NCBI GenBank assembly: GCA_013397115.1
Contig: VWZW01002585.1
Span: 829,244-893,243, forward strand
Direction: 5' to 3'
Source: Edolisoma coerulescens
Lineage: Eukaryota; Chordata; Aves; Passeriformes; Campephagidae
DNA length: 64,000 nucleotides
The stretch's first letter is position 1. Each line of letters starts with the position of its first letter. The notes below the pieces were generated by a model. The model did no database searches. It was not told the origin of the DNA and worked only from the letters and a program-made list of their open reading frames with translations. A program made the translations under genes and the position numbers. This document shows, piece after piece, positions 11,801-24,186 of the stretch.

Positions 11801-14800
11801 TCACCACAGGACCAGGTGTTTCACGACGAAAGCCAAGCCTGCCAGAACATATGTGGGGAAGGGTAGGATCAACTGCACTTTCCATTTTCTAGTTGTTTCA
11901 GCCAATGTTATTGTTTGTAACTGTAAGAGAGGATTTGGAAAATAACTAGCTGTGTTTAAAAAAGGCCTTGAATATATATCCACAGTAAGAAGACAAGGAA
12001 CAGCATGCCGAGAAGTAGAATATTTCTATTTAACTCATGTATCAGCTGTCTATTAATAATAGCTGCACAGAGAGACACAGACATAGTTTCCAAGCGCACA
12101 GAAATCCCCTCTGCCCCTTATGCTCCATATAAGTGATAGATGAGATTATGTCGTGAGCACTAATTCAAACCCACAGCCCCAAGGCTTCTCACCATCGAGT
12201 GTCCCCACTTTTTCAGTGCCTTTGCTGCTGCCATTGACATTATTGATCCCTTTTGTAGGGTAGTGGGGAAGGTCGATCCCTCCCTCTGCACAGCAAAACC
12301 CCCTCACTCACTTGGAGGGCCTGGTTACAGGGGCATTATGTGCCCCCAGAGTCTCAGACCTGCTTTGGAAGAACCTTTCCACTACTCTATGTGTAAGTCA
12401 GGTATGATCCTCGGGCATAGACCGGGATTTACAACTGACAAACGTTCCATTTCTTCCTTCTGTTTGGTTGGAAGGGGATGCTGACTGTCCCTAGAGACCA
12501 ACCACCCTGGCTTGGGGACTACTATGGTCTTGTCTCATGGCAACCTCTGCCAACAGCTCCCACTGCCTTTCATTCAGACACCTTTCCCCACACACAGGAG
12601 CTGCCCCTCTCAACAGAAGGATGCTGAGATCCCGACACTTCTAGGAGAGGTTTTTGTACCAAGAGCTAAACATGATCTGCTGCAGGAATTCCAGCTCTTT
12701 GGGTAAATCCTGCTGTACCCTGGCCAGTGGCACCCTGGGAGGCCAAGCCTGCCACTACAGCCCAACTTTGAACCCATGGGGAAACCCAGAGAACCAGCCC
12801 CATGCAGCACTGTGCTCTTAACGATACCATAGGGGTAACCAGTGCAGGCAGCAGCACCAGCAGGAATGGTGGCACAGGCTCCCAATGCCAAGCAGAGTTA
12901 ACAGAGAGACCAGCAGCCTTGCCACCACCTTTTTCCTCCTCACCCTTCAGAGAATCTGGTTGTGATGAGAAACATCTGCAGCTCTTTACCTTTTCAAAGA
13001 AGCTGTGCTAATGCAAAGCAGTGCTACCAGGTGGGTAGAGCATCCCATTGCTGTCCCTTCACCCGGACAGGATTTACACCTGCCCTGTGGCATCTGCCTC
13101 CAAACTCCCTGGGTCACTACTCTGCTGGGGGGTCTTGTGTCCCTCAGCACGCTCCAGCCCTTGCATATGGGGTCACAAGGAGTGTGTGCTTCAGTTCATC
13201 ACCTCAGGGTTCACTCTTGTCCCAAGCAGCTGATTAGCAATTCTGCAGCAGCAAAACTGCACTGCCGCATAAGCCAGGTTTAGATGGTGATCCTTTAAAC
13301 AGGAACGATCTCTGTCAGAACAGCTTTCTTAAATCCGGAGAGAGATGCTGCTACTTGCACTTAATTGTTTTTCTGTGTATTAGCTATTTAATGGTATTAG
13401 CATAATATGTGCTCCCATTTACAGAGGAAGCGTTTATCTGTGTGCCTTCACCAAAAAGTGGGTTTGATTAATTAAGAAAGGAGGACGGATGGGATTGCTG
13501 TGAGGATTTGAATGTAAATGCACCAGCAGATGCTTCCTGATCCTCCCAGCAGAGTACATCACTTTTAATAAACTCGGAACAGATGGCTGACTGCGGTGTC
13601 AGAGATGATATGTATCAAAGTGCTCTGTACTCCCCTCCCAGACAACTCTGTCCTCAAGCCTCAAAATCCAGAGGGGTGAATCCTCACCTGCAGCCCGCTG
13701 GCAAAGTTCCCTCCACCTCAGGGGTACTGTGCTTACTCACTGCAGCCGTGGAGTCCTGCCAGGGATGTGCAGGTTTTCTGCTCCATGAGTCCTGTGGAAA
13801 TGTGATGGAGGCACTTGCTGGAATGCAGAGCCCGTCGTTAGATTAGTCAGGCTGCACAAGAAGCAGCAAGAGATAATGTACAGCTAGTTAAAAGTTGAGG
13901 TGTTCTTCTTTCTCCTCCATGGGGGCTGAATCCTGCTGACTGCTAGTGGGAAAAGCTCCTCTTAGTTCAAAAAGCTGTTGAGCCAAGCCTGCAAGACTGA
14001 AGTGACATCTCGCTGAAACATTTGGTATATCAAAATTGCTGCTAAAATCCTTTATGTCTTCACTTTATCTCAGGATAAGAATCCCATTTAAAATGGAAAA
14101 AAAATTAGAAAATGAATGATCACTGCTTTCTTGGGTCCTTCCTTCCTAGGTCCCTCTACAAAGAGGATTTTGTCCAAAGAGTAAACTGAAGCACTGCACG
14201 GTTAAATGTGTTGCAGTGGTCATATGGGAAGGCAACAGCAAAGCTGAGCATAGAAACCAGGTCCCCAAGCTTTTATGATGGGCTGAAACATTTCTCCCAG
14301 TTCCTCATGCCCATTACCTAACTCATTGCTACCATTTTTAGTGCTGCTTTGAGTCAAACTATGTAATGAGTTGCCTGACTCCTCTGCACCTCTTTGCTGC
14401 CAGGTGCTGCTGCCACCTGGGCTGGCTGCTGGCAGTAACTGTGGGAGCTGCTGGCTGGCAGGTGAACAGTGGCAAAGTCTGGGTGACTACTGGAATGGAA
14501 AAATGAGCTGTATGATTCGCTAGAAAATAGAAGGCAATTTTCTGAAAGCAGGGAGATGAGTCAAGCAGGTCTTTCCCTGGACTATCACTAGGGAGGGAGA
14601 ATATTTGTCTTGAGGAACACTGCTGCTCAGGTATTTCTGGCAGCTGTTTCAAAGACCATGGAATTAGTTTAACAGACTGATTTCTAGGTATCTTTACCAT
14701 CTGCAGCTCAAGCAATGTAACCAGAGGAAAATGCAGATCTCATTCCATAAAATAAGTTCTGTCTCATGCACAGTGCTGGAGATGGAGAATGTCTGGAATC

Positions 14801-17800
14801 TTGTGAGCAAAATTTCCAGTGTGAAATCCTCATGGAGATAAGGGCTGGCACTAGGAAGCTCTGTTCTGTGCTTGTAGAAGGAAATCTGGCCTTGGTGCAG
14901 CCCAGCAGGCAGACAAGAGGGACTGAAATTCTAAGCAGAAAATGAAGATCTGTGCTGAGACTGCTATTGAAACATCTCTTTTTTAGCCAAAGCACAACAG
15001 ACAAGCATGTGGATATTCAGCAGAAGGGATGGCAGACTGGCAGTGGAATCTCCTGGAGAGGGTGATAAATCTGCAGCTCAGAAGTCCAGATCCAGGTTCC
15101 CCTTTGCACTGCAAACTGCCAATGAAGGCTTGGATAAGCTATATTTGGTCTTGGCACCCAACGTTCTGTAGGTTAGAGACAACACCATGGCAGGCAGGCC
15201 TGCAAAGCACAGCATCCCAGCTGCACATTAAAGCAGATCAGAATTGTCTGGTATTGGTTAGGATGATGTGGGGACATAGTGTTCAGAGAAAGTGCAGGAT
15301 GCAATTGAGCTCTTTGGAATTAAGATCAAAAAACAGGGCTAGGGGTTTTAAAGAAAATTGGATGGATAGGAGGGAGAAGGCAAATAAAATATCAGGCAGG
15401 ATATTCTGGAGAGGAGAAAAGAAAACATAGATAATAGGCATTATTGAAAGAAACAGAGGTTTGAATGGTCTTGACCAGCATCTCAGTGTGTGCGTATGAC
15501 AGTCCTCGGCAAGATGATCCCTGGGTATCACACAACATCCCATAGTGCTGAGGATAACCACCAGCCTGTCCTTCCTATTGCACTTCAATAGACCTCTCCA
15601 ATAAAACTGTGCCCTCTCATTTCTTGTTCAAAAGTAAAATATTATTCTATATTGGAGGAGTAAAATTAAGACAATGGTAGTGTGATTGATATTGGGGGGG
15701 TAAAAAATATTTCCTAAAACTTAGTCCCTGCCAGTAAAAGGAGGCTTTGCTGCTGGATGAATGCCTGTCTTGGGAAGTTCTTAATTTAAAACATCCATTT
15801 ATCACTGCAGCAGGGACCATTGGCTATAAGCATTCAGTGACTGCCAAACGAACTTTCCCACAAGTACAAACTCATCATTCAGCTCTAATGATCCAAAGAA
15901 ACATTTCAAATTAATCCATACAGGAAAAACAGTGGTGTCATCCAGGATGATGACAGGAATAGAAACACCATGCAAGGGCACTCCAGTAATATGGAGGAGC
16001 TCTGTGTTTTCTTGCTGAAGCACCAGTTATGTATCTCAGGATTTCAAACTAAAGCCCATTGCTCCTGCTGAAGCAAAGAGCCTGTCCCTGGGTCATTCCA
16101 AAGTCCATGTGAATCCCACTGAAATCAGGAGTGTATGTGAGGGTTATGGTTTAATAAAAAAAGGAGATTAAATATGATGATAGGCTTCTCATTATTCACC
16201 TGTTGATCTTTGCAATACTATTCAACATATTCCAAGGTCATTTCTGGTGCTAAAGGGATACTTCTAATATGAAAGATGAAAATTAAAGTATCAATACCCC
16301 TCAAAAATGGGGAAACACCTTCTCTTGGTCTATGGGGCAAAGTGAGGCATAGGGTGGGTGTCCACCTCTGGGCTGAGTAAACACAGCAGCTGGAATAGCT
16401 GAGCCAAGTCTCCATCTCACTTTTACTTAATGCCATCATTTCCTCGTTTTGTACTGGTTTTATTTTACCCCTGAGGGTCTGACTTCTTTAATTAGCTTTT
16501 TTTTTTTTTTACATAGGAGTGATACATAAAGATTTCCTTTTCTCATCTTGGGCTAAATAGAGGATAACAGCTTTGTTAGACAATTGAGTACTCTTCCAAT
16601 CAAACAGCAATACGTTGTCTCTGGGGAGCTTTCTTTAACCACAGAACACAAGCAGCTGCTCTAATTGTGCTGTTCTTGAGGCTCTCTGCAGGGGCAACCA
16701 GGGCTGCTGCTTTTTCTGAGAGCATCTTTGGTGCAGCATAGCAGGGAGTTCTGTGCTTGGATCCCCTATCACAGTGTGGATTTCCCATAGGCCCTTCTGC
16801 TTACCCACCTCTTCCAATTAATGAAGCTGCTCTCAGAATATGAAAAATTCATTCCTTTACTAAGTCAAGGAATAAACTCCAAATGGTTGATGTTTTGAAG
16901 CAGTTGCATGTAAAATATTTAAATAAAATAAAATGCAATAAAACTGGAGTGATTGCGATACCCAGGAGTGTGTGAACAAAAGGTCAGGACTGAACTCCCA
17001 ATTCTCTTTGTGGCTATTGTACAGTGTGTACCTGCTGCTTATAAAGGGTTAATAAAGCATCAATAGATGCAATAACCATTTTAAAAACATGAGTAGCCTG
17101 TGATCCAGATGGCTATAAACATACCAGTTGATGGTGGTAGAGATGGGCTTCAGCACAGTAATAAATAGGGCTGATCAAAATATGGAAAATATTTTGTTTC
17201 TGCAAAATATTTCAATGAACCAGAGTTGTTTCAGTTCAAAGGGTCTGAAAAATTCATCCTTATATTTAAAAAAAGTTTGACAAAAAACATCCCCTTTAAT
17301 TTCTGCTTTCATTTATTAAAAACACAGTCAAGATAGATGTTGACAATTTGTATAATCATCAAAACCCATGGAAAATACGCTGCTAGCCAACTTCCAAGGA
17401 GAGAGCTGCATTGCTCTCTGAGGCACTGATCCCGCAGAGAGTTTCAACAGAAATGATTTGGGACACTTAATTCATTGTTAGGCTTGCACCCGTTTCTCCA
17501 CGTTTCATAAGAAATTCAAAGCAAGTGAGAACCGCATTACTGGACCTCTAAAAACACAGGGGACATCTGTATGACTCGGCGCTAAGTAAATCAAGTTAAA
17601 AAGGAGCAGGTGGTTTCTGGAAGCCAAGGAACTCACACATCCTTGCAGGGAGGGGCAGAAGTGCTTACCTTAAGAGGTCATCTCTTGCAGGAGCTGAGAA
17701 GAGCACCAATACCTGGTTCTCCCTGTCCTTGCGCAAGTCAGAAGTTAAGGCTGCACTTAAGCTGCTCAGGACAGAGGTGATGCAAAGCCAGTATAGGAAA

Positions 17801-17810
17801 CAGGAGAGTC
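8881..17810. other. Intergenic DNA, no gene recognised
   Basis: This is continuous single-copy-looking DNA without a supported exon, RNA gene or transposon. AT-rich segments at about 9,690-9,960, 13,330-13,480 and 16,840-17,350 have the homeodomain- and forkhead-like words (TAATTA, ATTGTTTGC) often seen in enhancers, but this is weak evidence. A T-run lies at about 16,498-16,511. The 151-codon open frame at 10,006-10,461 has no recognisable motif and is treated as chance. Confidence 0.5.
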
Positions 17811-18030
17811 ACTCCTGCATGTGGGTCACAACAACCCCATAGCACAACAGGCTGGGGGCAGAGTGGCTGGAAAGCTGCCTGGTGGAAAAGGACCTGGGGG
17901 TGCCATTTGACAGCAGCTGAACCTGAGCCAGCTGTGCCCAGGTGGCCAAGAAGGCCAATGGCATCCTGGCACTCTGTGTCAGCAATAGTGTGGCCAGCAG
18001 GACCGGGGCAGGGATTGTCCCCCTGTACAT
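17811..18030 (+). mobile_element. CR1 LINE fragment (internal ORF2 3' region)
   Basis: The sequence reads through the well-known CR1 order: ACAACCCCATAGCAC, then CAGGCTGGGGGC, then AAAAGGACCTGGGGGTG, then GAGCCAGCTGTGCCCAGGTG, then GGCCAAGAAGGCCAATGGCA, then AGTGTGGCCAGCAGGA and ATTGTCCCCCTGTAC. It is in + orientation and fairly well preserved, so it is younger than the remnant near 8 kb. It stops abruptly at about 18,028 without the CR1 3' terminal region, so it has lost both ends. It has no coding capacity. Confidence 0.85.
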
Positions 18031-21000
18031 GCAGAATTCAAATTGATTTCCTGTCTTTATCTTTTGTTGATGAACAGCATTGACTGATGTCTTTTTTTTT
18101 TTTAAGACTTTCTCTGAGCAGCTATTCTTCCCTCTTCTAGCTGTTATCCTCACTTTACTTTACTCCTTTACTCCTTGCCTAAATACACTTAAATTATATC
18201 CTTGTCTATGGGAAATGCATCCGAACCTCAGGGAAGGAAGCCAGGTCTAGAATTGAACCCCAAACCCACTGGAAAGAGTAAAAGTCTTTCTGTTGATCTG
18301 TGTCTGGGTTCAGGCTCTCAATGAACAATTTGCTTAGAAATGCAAAGAGCACATTTTCTCCTTACACTTCCAGTTTCTCACTATGTGAATCTGTCAAGCA
18401 GCTGCAACGTTCCCCTCAGTACAGAAAGTCACGTACTCACTGCAGCTTTAAACACAAAGCGAACATAGTACCCATTTATCTTCTCTGCCTGGGGGAAACC
18501 CTTCCATTTCTGCTCCTTTGGGACTACACACAACAACAGTTGCCTCCTACATGGCACAGAACACATGGATTTCACAAGGATTTCACCATGTTTCAGGTTA
18601 TCTAGCTGCCTCCATCAAACAAAAAGCTGTATCAGCAGATAATGTTTCAGTAAAAACTCTAAAAAAAAAACCAGAAAGAAAAGCATGGTCTGGATTTTTT
18701 TCCTGTTAGTTTGGGGTTTTTTAATCCCCAGCAGAGTAGAAAGTGTGGTTTGTCCTGAAACATTCTCCCAAGCAGTTAGTCGCAGAGACTAAGTCTGAAC
18801 TCAGCTGAGTACAAATGGAGTGGAGATCTCTGCAAGGTCAGTGGTGGTCAGTGGCCCAAACCCCTTCCTCCAAACAGAGCAAACTGGGAGCTGCAGGACT
18901 TCTTCAGGATCCCTGAAATTTTCTTTGGGCTCATCCTGCAATGTGGAGGAATCTGTCTGGACTATTTTGTTGGCAGGACCTGTGGGTGAGGCGGGCTCAG
19001 CAGAGACTTTGCTGCATCTGAAGGTGCCTCGTGCTGTTGTCCCCTTGCCCTGCGGAAGGTAATGACTGCTCCCCAAGGACAGGCACTGCAAACCCTACTC
19101 TCCTGTGAAGAAAAAGCATTGGTCAGGTAAGAAACCTGAGCTCCTGCAGGCTGAAAAAAAGCCCAGTAATAGTAATTTAAGATTCTGTGGCTGCTCCTCA
19201 AGCTGCTCTGTGCTGATGGCCTCAAGCAATTTAATACCTGAAAGGCTACCTCCTCCTGTTCCTTGCTTAGTATAGAAGGAAAAGGCTTGCTGTGCCTGTA
19301 AAGAGAACATTCATTAACTAGCATTAACATGCAATTTGATGTTCGAAAACTGCCTTATCAACAGAACATCTGAGGTAGGAGCCATCTGCACTGCACAGGC
19401 TGCCCGAAGTTCTGCTCAGGCTGTGCAGAGAACAGCTTGACCCAAACCAGGGTGAGTGGATGGAGGGAAGGGACCGGGGTGCGAACTGAGACCAACAGAG
19501 TGGGAGTTTTTTTCTTTGCCTTATCCAGATTGAGTCATTTCCCTGATACAGGCTGGGGCAACTCTTTACTACTGACTTACTGCTGGAGCATGTCTAAACC
19601 CTCCAGAAATCCTCCCTGTCCTCTCCATAATGTCTTTTATGTGAGGGAGTAATAGATCTTCAAGGATATTGACTCCTGAGACATCTATGTATGGCCATTC
19701 CTAAAATGAAAACCAGGTTTTTTTAGGTATCCCCAGAAAGTTTCTGGGTCACTGAGTGAAGACTAAAAATATTCTAGTGAGAGTGCTCTAGTGAGAGCAG
19801 GACACCCCAGTATCTCTTTGCATTATGTTATAGGTAATTATATGCTATAGGTAATTAACCTGTGGGACTTGCTGGCTAGTAGCCAAGTTTAAAGGAGCCT
19901 CATGAGAACCAGATGACTGAGATTGTTTCTCTTGGAAAGGACATGAGTAAGAGAGAAATGTAAATACCATGAAAGCCTCACTGGACTAGGGAAGAGAAAG
20001 AGTTTTTGTCTTTCCCAGCTATTAGAATAGAATAAGAGGTCATTTAAAAATAACAGATGAGATATTTTTTCTGTGTTTAAGCAAGCTGTGGCATTTAATG
20101 CCATAAGGCTGAGGAAGGTACCAAATTTGAGGAGAGACTCTCAGGGGGACAAACCAGCTACTTCTAATTAACACTAAAACATTCTGGAGTACTGTAACAT
20201 AAATACCAGGGCCAGTGCCCAGTTTTTGGGAGGCTTGGAAGCTGAGATGCAGGCTGGCACACAGGCAGGAAGAGGCCCTACTCCAGCCCCAGTGGGGCTC
20301 ATGGGAATCAATGAGGGTTTTCTGTAAATGTCAGGTAAACTGACCATGGCATTGGAAGGGTATGACATTTTCCAGACTGGTGTTTGAAAAACATTTAGAA
20401 CAATTATCTTGAGATCCAAGCTATTTGTAAGGGTGTCCAGATGGTATTCTGTGATCACTACAGAGAAGTCTCTTCTTCCAACATGGAACATACTCCATCT
20501 GCCCCAGTGAGAGCTGTGTGTTCCAGGCAAGGATGAAAAAGGATAGGCAGAGCTAGCTACTGTCAGGTTTGGCACAATGATGGGCTTTTTTATGGGGTGT
20601 AAGTAAACCTTTCAGCAGGAAAATCAGTTAATTTCAGGTTGGTGCAAGGACAGTCTAGACTAAGAAAATCAAAGCAAGTCAACATCATTTTGCCTCTGAC
20701 CTGAAAAGGAAGAGAGGACTGCCTTTGAGCAGCACAGATGAGTATTCACAGCAGCTATCTGAGCTTTGAAGCTTATTTACAGGCAGACAAGCAAGGCTTG
20801 TATGAGGGAACTGAGAGGTGAGTGTGACTGACTAAGGTGGGAAAGAAGAAAAGGTGTGATGTGAGGTTTTAATAGGCTTTGCTAGTAATTTGGCAATGAG
20901 CTTCCATTCAATTTTTTCAGTCAAACAGTTATCAACTGATTTCATACACAAGAAGGTAATCATTGCCTATTTTTTGCTTCATATCTTTTTGGTTAGGATG

Positions 21001-23840
21001 TGGTATTAGCTGTGCCTTGGCTTCAAACCTTTTTGATATCGTCATGAAAATAACACTTTTACTCTTTATGTGCCTCAGTACCCGGATCTGTAATATCACA
21101 GCAGTCTGAAATGCAGTGTCAGTGTTTCAAACAACAGAATAGAAGTGAATTCTTAACCCAGTTTCAGCCAAGAAATTAGAGAACAAAACCCTCAAAGTAA
21201 CTCACAGACAAACACAAGATCCTTTGGTTTTATTTCCTGAATTTTGAAATAAAGTAAAAAAATTTTACTCTTGAGAATAGCACTTAAGCCACATAATCTC
21301 TCAATCAAATGACCTTATGCATAGAAAGATCATATATCAATATGGCTTTTAGGCTGACCCTCTTGTTCCCTCAGCTCAGAGCATGGATAATGCAACAGTG
21401 CTGGCTGTCTGCTTCCATCCATCCAGACACTGCCATCTTCTCAAATCACTTTTGGGCTGGGAAGGCAAATATCTCTTTGTCCATCTGCACATGTTACGTT
21501 AGTGACTGCAGGCAGGTAATGGTATATGGCTTTCCACAGTCCCACCACACTTCATGCACGAGAAATTGTGCAGCTATAAGGAAAAATGGAATTGTTCTCT
21601 ATAGACATCAACAGCTTTTTTTATAAGGCTGGAAGTGGTCAGAAATGTCCATCTTCATTACTTTGCCACCCACTGAAGATCTACTGTTTTCTCTATACTA
21701 AAACACAAACTACTTTAGAGACTCACAGACCTGCTCTTCCCTTGGAGTCTGCTTCAGGCATTGCCTTTCTCTGAGTGGCAGAATACCTTTCTCTTTTTTA
21801 TTTGATCACTTTTGCTCTTTTGACATAAATCTTTCCCTGACATGCTTTACTGTGACAGTTCCTAATATAGCTGTGCCTAATTGCAATAGCGAAGTACTGA
21901 GACAAATTCCAATAGCAGAAGTACTGATTGCTGGATTAACAGTTTCATATCCATTTTTCTGGGATAAGAAATAGAAAAGTTCATCATCCATCATATGGTA
22001 TTACAGTGGGAGGTGCATGCCATACCTAGAAAGCGTTTCGTTTCTCCTTTGCAATGAACTTAATGGGTGCAAGAACACACCTTGAGAAAGAGAAGGGAAA
22101 AAAAGTAGTTATGGGCACTACATAGCCTGTAAAATTTCTCAAAAAGAGGCCCCAGGGAAGAAAAGGGCTTCATGTACGAAACTGGATTAGAACTGAGATA
22201 ATTTATTGCCCTAATAAAATCAGCATTTATATGTAAGGACGAGTAAATATTGACTAGGAAAACATAGCCTGATAAGCAGATCAATCTGTTTCTCACTTAG
22301 GAATACATAGGAATTAACAAGCTTAATAATGCTCAGTATTTCAGACTCAGAGACTTAAATGCTCTGGTGTACCTGAATGAGGGAAAGGCCATTCTATATG
22401 GCCCGATCCTTCCTCCCCAGTAAATAATTCAACAACACAAACACACACCCTGAAAAAAGAAGGGGGAAAAAAAAAAACCAGGACTAAACAACACAACGAC
22501 CAAAAAGAAAGGATATCTCTTGTTCCTGGAGGTTCCCCATGGAACAAGAACTGTCATGGTTGTTCATTTCATACACTTACGAACATTTAACCATCTATCA
22601 CTGCCATCCACAAAGCACTGTTCAAAAGATCAATTTATTTCCATCTTTTCTCTGCATTTAACTAGAACATGCAACAGACAGAGGAGCTTTGATTTTGTAT
22701 GAATGGCCTTTACAATCCAAACGTGCCTTTTGAAGCATGCATCTAAATCAGGTAGATATTAGAGGACATTTGGGAACACATTTCCATGTGCACCTGGAAA
22801 GGGAAAATGATGCAGTCTGTACTGCCTAGTCTCACAGAAAAGTTCTTGTCATCTTAGACAAGATGACAAGTGATGACCTCTTAGGTTCTCCCTAATTCCT
22901 TGGGTGCAGGACTCCCCAGTGAGCAGAGTGAGGCAGGGTGGGGAAGAAAGATGGTGCATTTTTCTGAATTTTGTTTTCTAGTCTAAGTCCCTGCATTTTG
23001 TGACCTCTGAAACTGCTTGAGGAATAGAATGGAGTAGCAGAGCTGCTATTCCTAAAGAAGCATTGTCCTAAAGAAGCATTGGAGTCACTTTAAAAAAAGA
23101 ATCCAGCTGGCCGACCTGACAGATGCTCCATCCAAAGAATAGACAGCCATTTTGTCAAAACCATGGAAATGCTTGTGACTAAGAAAATGACACAATTTTT
23201 TGTTTCCTCTCTCTCCCTTGGTCAATGCAAACTGAAAGCCAGGTAATCTTGGTTACTTCAACTTTGGAGTGTACGTTATTGCTAAAGAGTGTTAAAAAAC
23301 ATTGAACAAAGGGTAGCAACCTATTAAAATTTTGCTTGTAGAGTCATAGATGGACAGCAGATGCACCAGCCTTTGATCTTTACCCCAAATAATATCCTAC
23401 TAACAAACCTTTCATAGAACAGCTGGGACCTACAATGTCCACTGGCAAGCCCTTTTCATGGTGACCGGTTCCCTGGCTCTCAACCAGTCTTTCAGGCACC
23501 CCTATCCTCTGTGGAGGTCTTTAAAAGGCAACTAAAAATTTCAGCACCTGTTCTAAGCTTCCATGGTCAGTGAAAGACAAAGGGCCCTGAGAGGGCAAAA
23601 CCAGCTACAAATGGCAATGCTGCCTGGGACACATGAGGTGCCTCACGTTTGGCTACAGGTACATACAGAGAAGGCACACGTGCAGAGGTGCTGCAGATTG
23701 CCAGTTCGGGTTAGGTGCTGGAAAAGCGGTATCCTGGAAACACACTTCACAGCCTACACAACAGCCTTCCTGTGCCTGCAGAGTGTGAGAAGATGGAGCG
23801 ACCGGAGTCTGACACCTTTGCATGGGCAGCCGGGGAGGTG
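18031..23840. other. Intergenic 5' flank of CHGA, no gene recognised
   Basis: No exon or transposon could be supported. Small local structures are present: a perfect 11-bp inverted repeat at 22,845-22,870, a direct duplication of CCTAAAGAAGCATTG near 23,050-23,085, and short duplications such as ATAGGTAATTA near 19,830-19,857. The segment directly upstream of about 23,840 is the proximal 5' flank of CHGA. Confidence 0.5.
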
Positions 23841-23946
23841 GGGGGATGCTGCCGTGCGGCCGCTCCTCCGGCACCCGACGAGTGATGGAGGCTGATGGGA
23901 AGCCTGTGTGAGAGGGGAGGGGGCAGAGGAGGAGGTGGCTTCCTCC

Positions 23947-23954
23947 TGACGCCA
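23947..23954 (+). promoter_or_regulatory. CHGA: CRE-like element of the CHGA promoter
   Basis: The octamer TGACGCCA lies 17 bases upstream of the TATA box. Mammalian CHGA promoters carry a functional cAMP response element just upstream of a TATA box, so position and half-site (TGACG) agree. It differs from the consensus TGACGTCA at one base. A G-rich GC-box-like stretch (GGGGAGGGGGC) lies about 25 bases further upstream, at 23,914-23,924. Confidence 0.55.
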
Positions 23955-23970
23955 TTTCCGAGGGCTGAGA

Positions 23971-23978
23971 TATATAAA
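23971..23978 (+). promoter_or_regulatory. CHGA: TATA box of CHGA
   Basis: TATATAAA stands alone in GC-rich sequence 163-170 bases upstream of the CHGA start codon. Transcription would be expected to start about 25-30 bases downstream, near 24,000, giving a 5' UTR of roughly 140 nt. Mammalian CHGA also has a TATA promoter. Confidence 0.75.
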
Positions 23979-24140
23979 TGAGCCGGTTGCTGCAGTGCCC
24001 CATCTGGGATCTTCAGCCAGGGCACTGGCGTAGGTACACGCGCTCCGTGCTGCTCTCCCCCCGGCACCTCGCCTGGAGCCCCCACGCCACGCCACTCTCG
24101 CCCTCTGCCCCTTTCTCCCTGCCTCCGTCCCGCCAGCACC

Positions 24141-24186
24141 ATGAGCCGGCCAGAACTGCTCGCCGTCCTGCTCCTGGCCGTGCCGG
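24141..24186 (+). CDS. CHGA: CHGA coding exon 1 (signal peptide)
   Basis: This exon encodes 15 codons plus one base of a hydrophobic signal peptide (Leu/Ala/Val core). It ends at the donor CCGG|GTAAGT. The ATG is the first in the transcript after the predicted start near 24,000, apart from one about 20 nt upstream of that start, and has A at -3. The split codon 16 becomes Ala after splicing. Confidence 0.95.
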
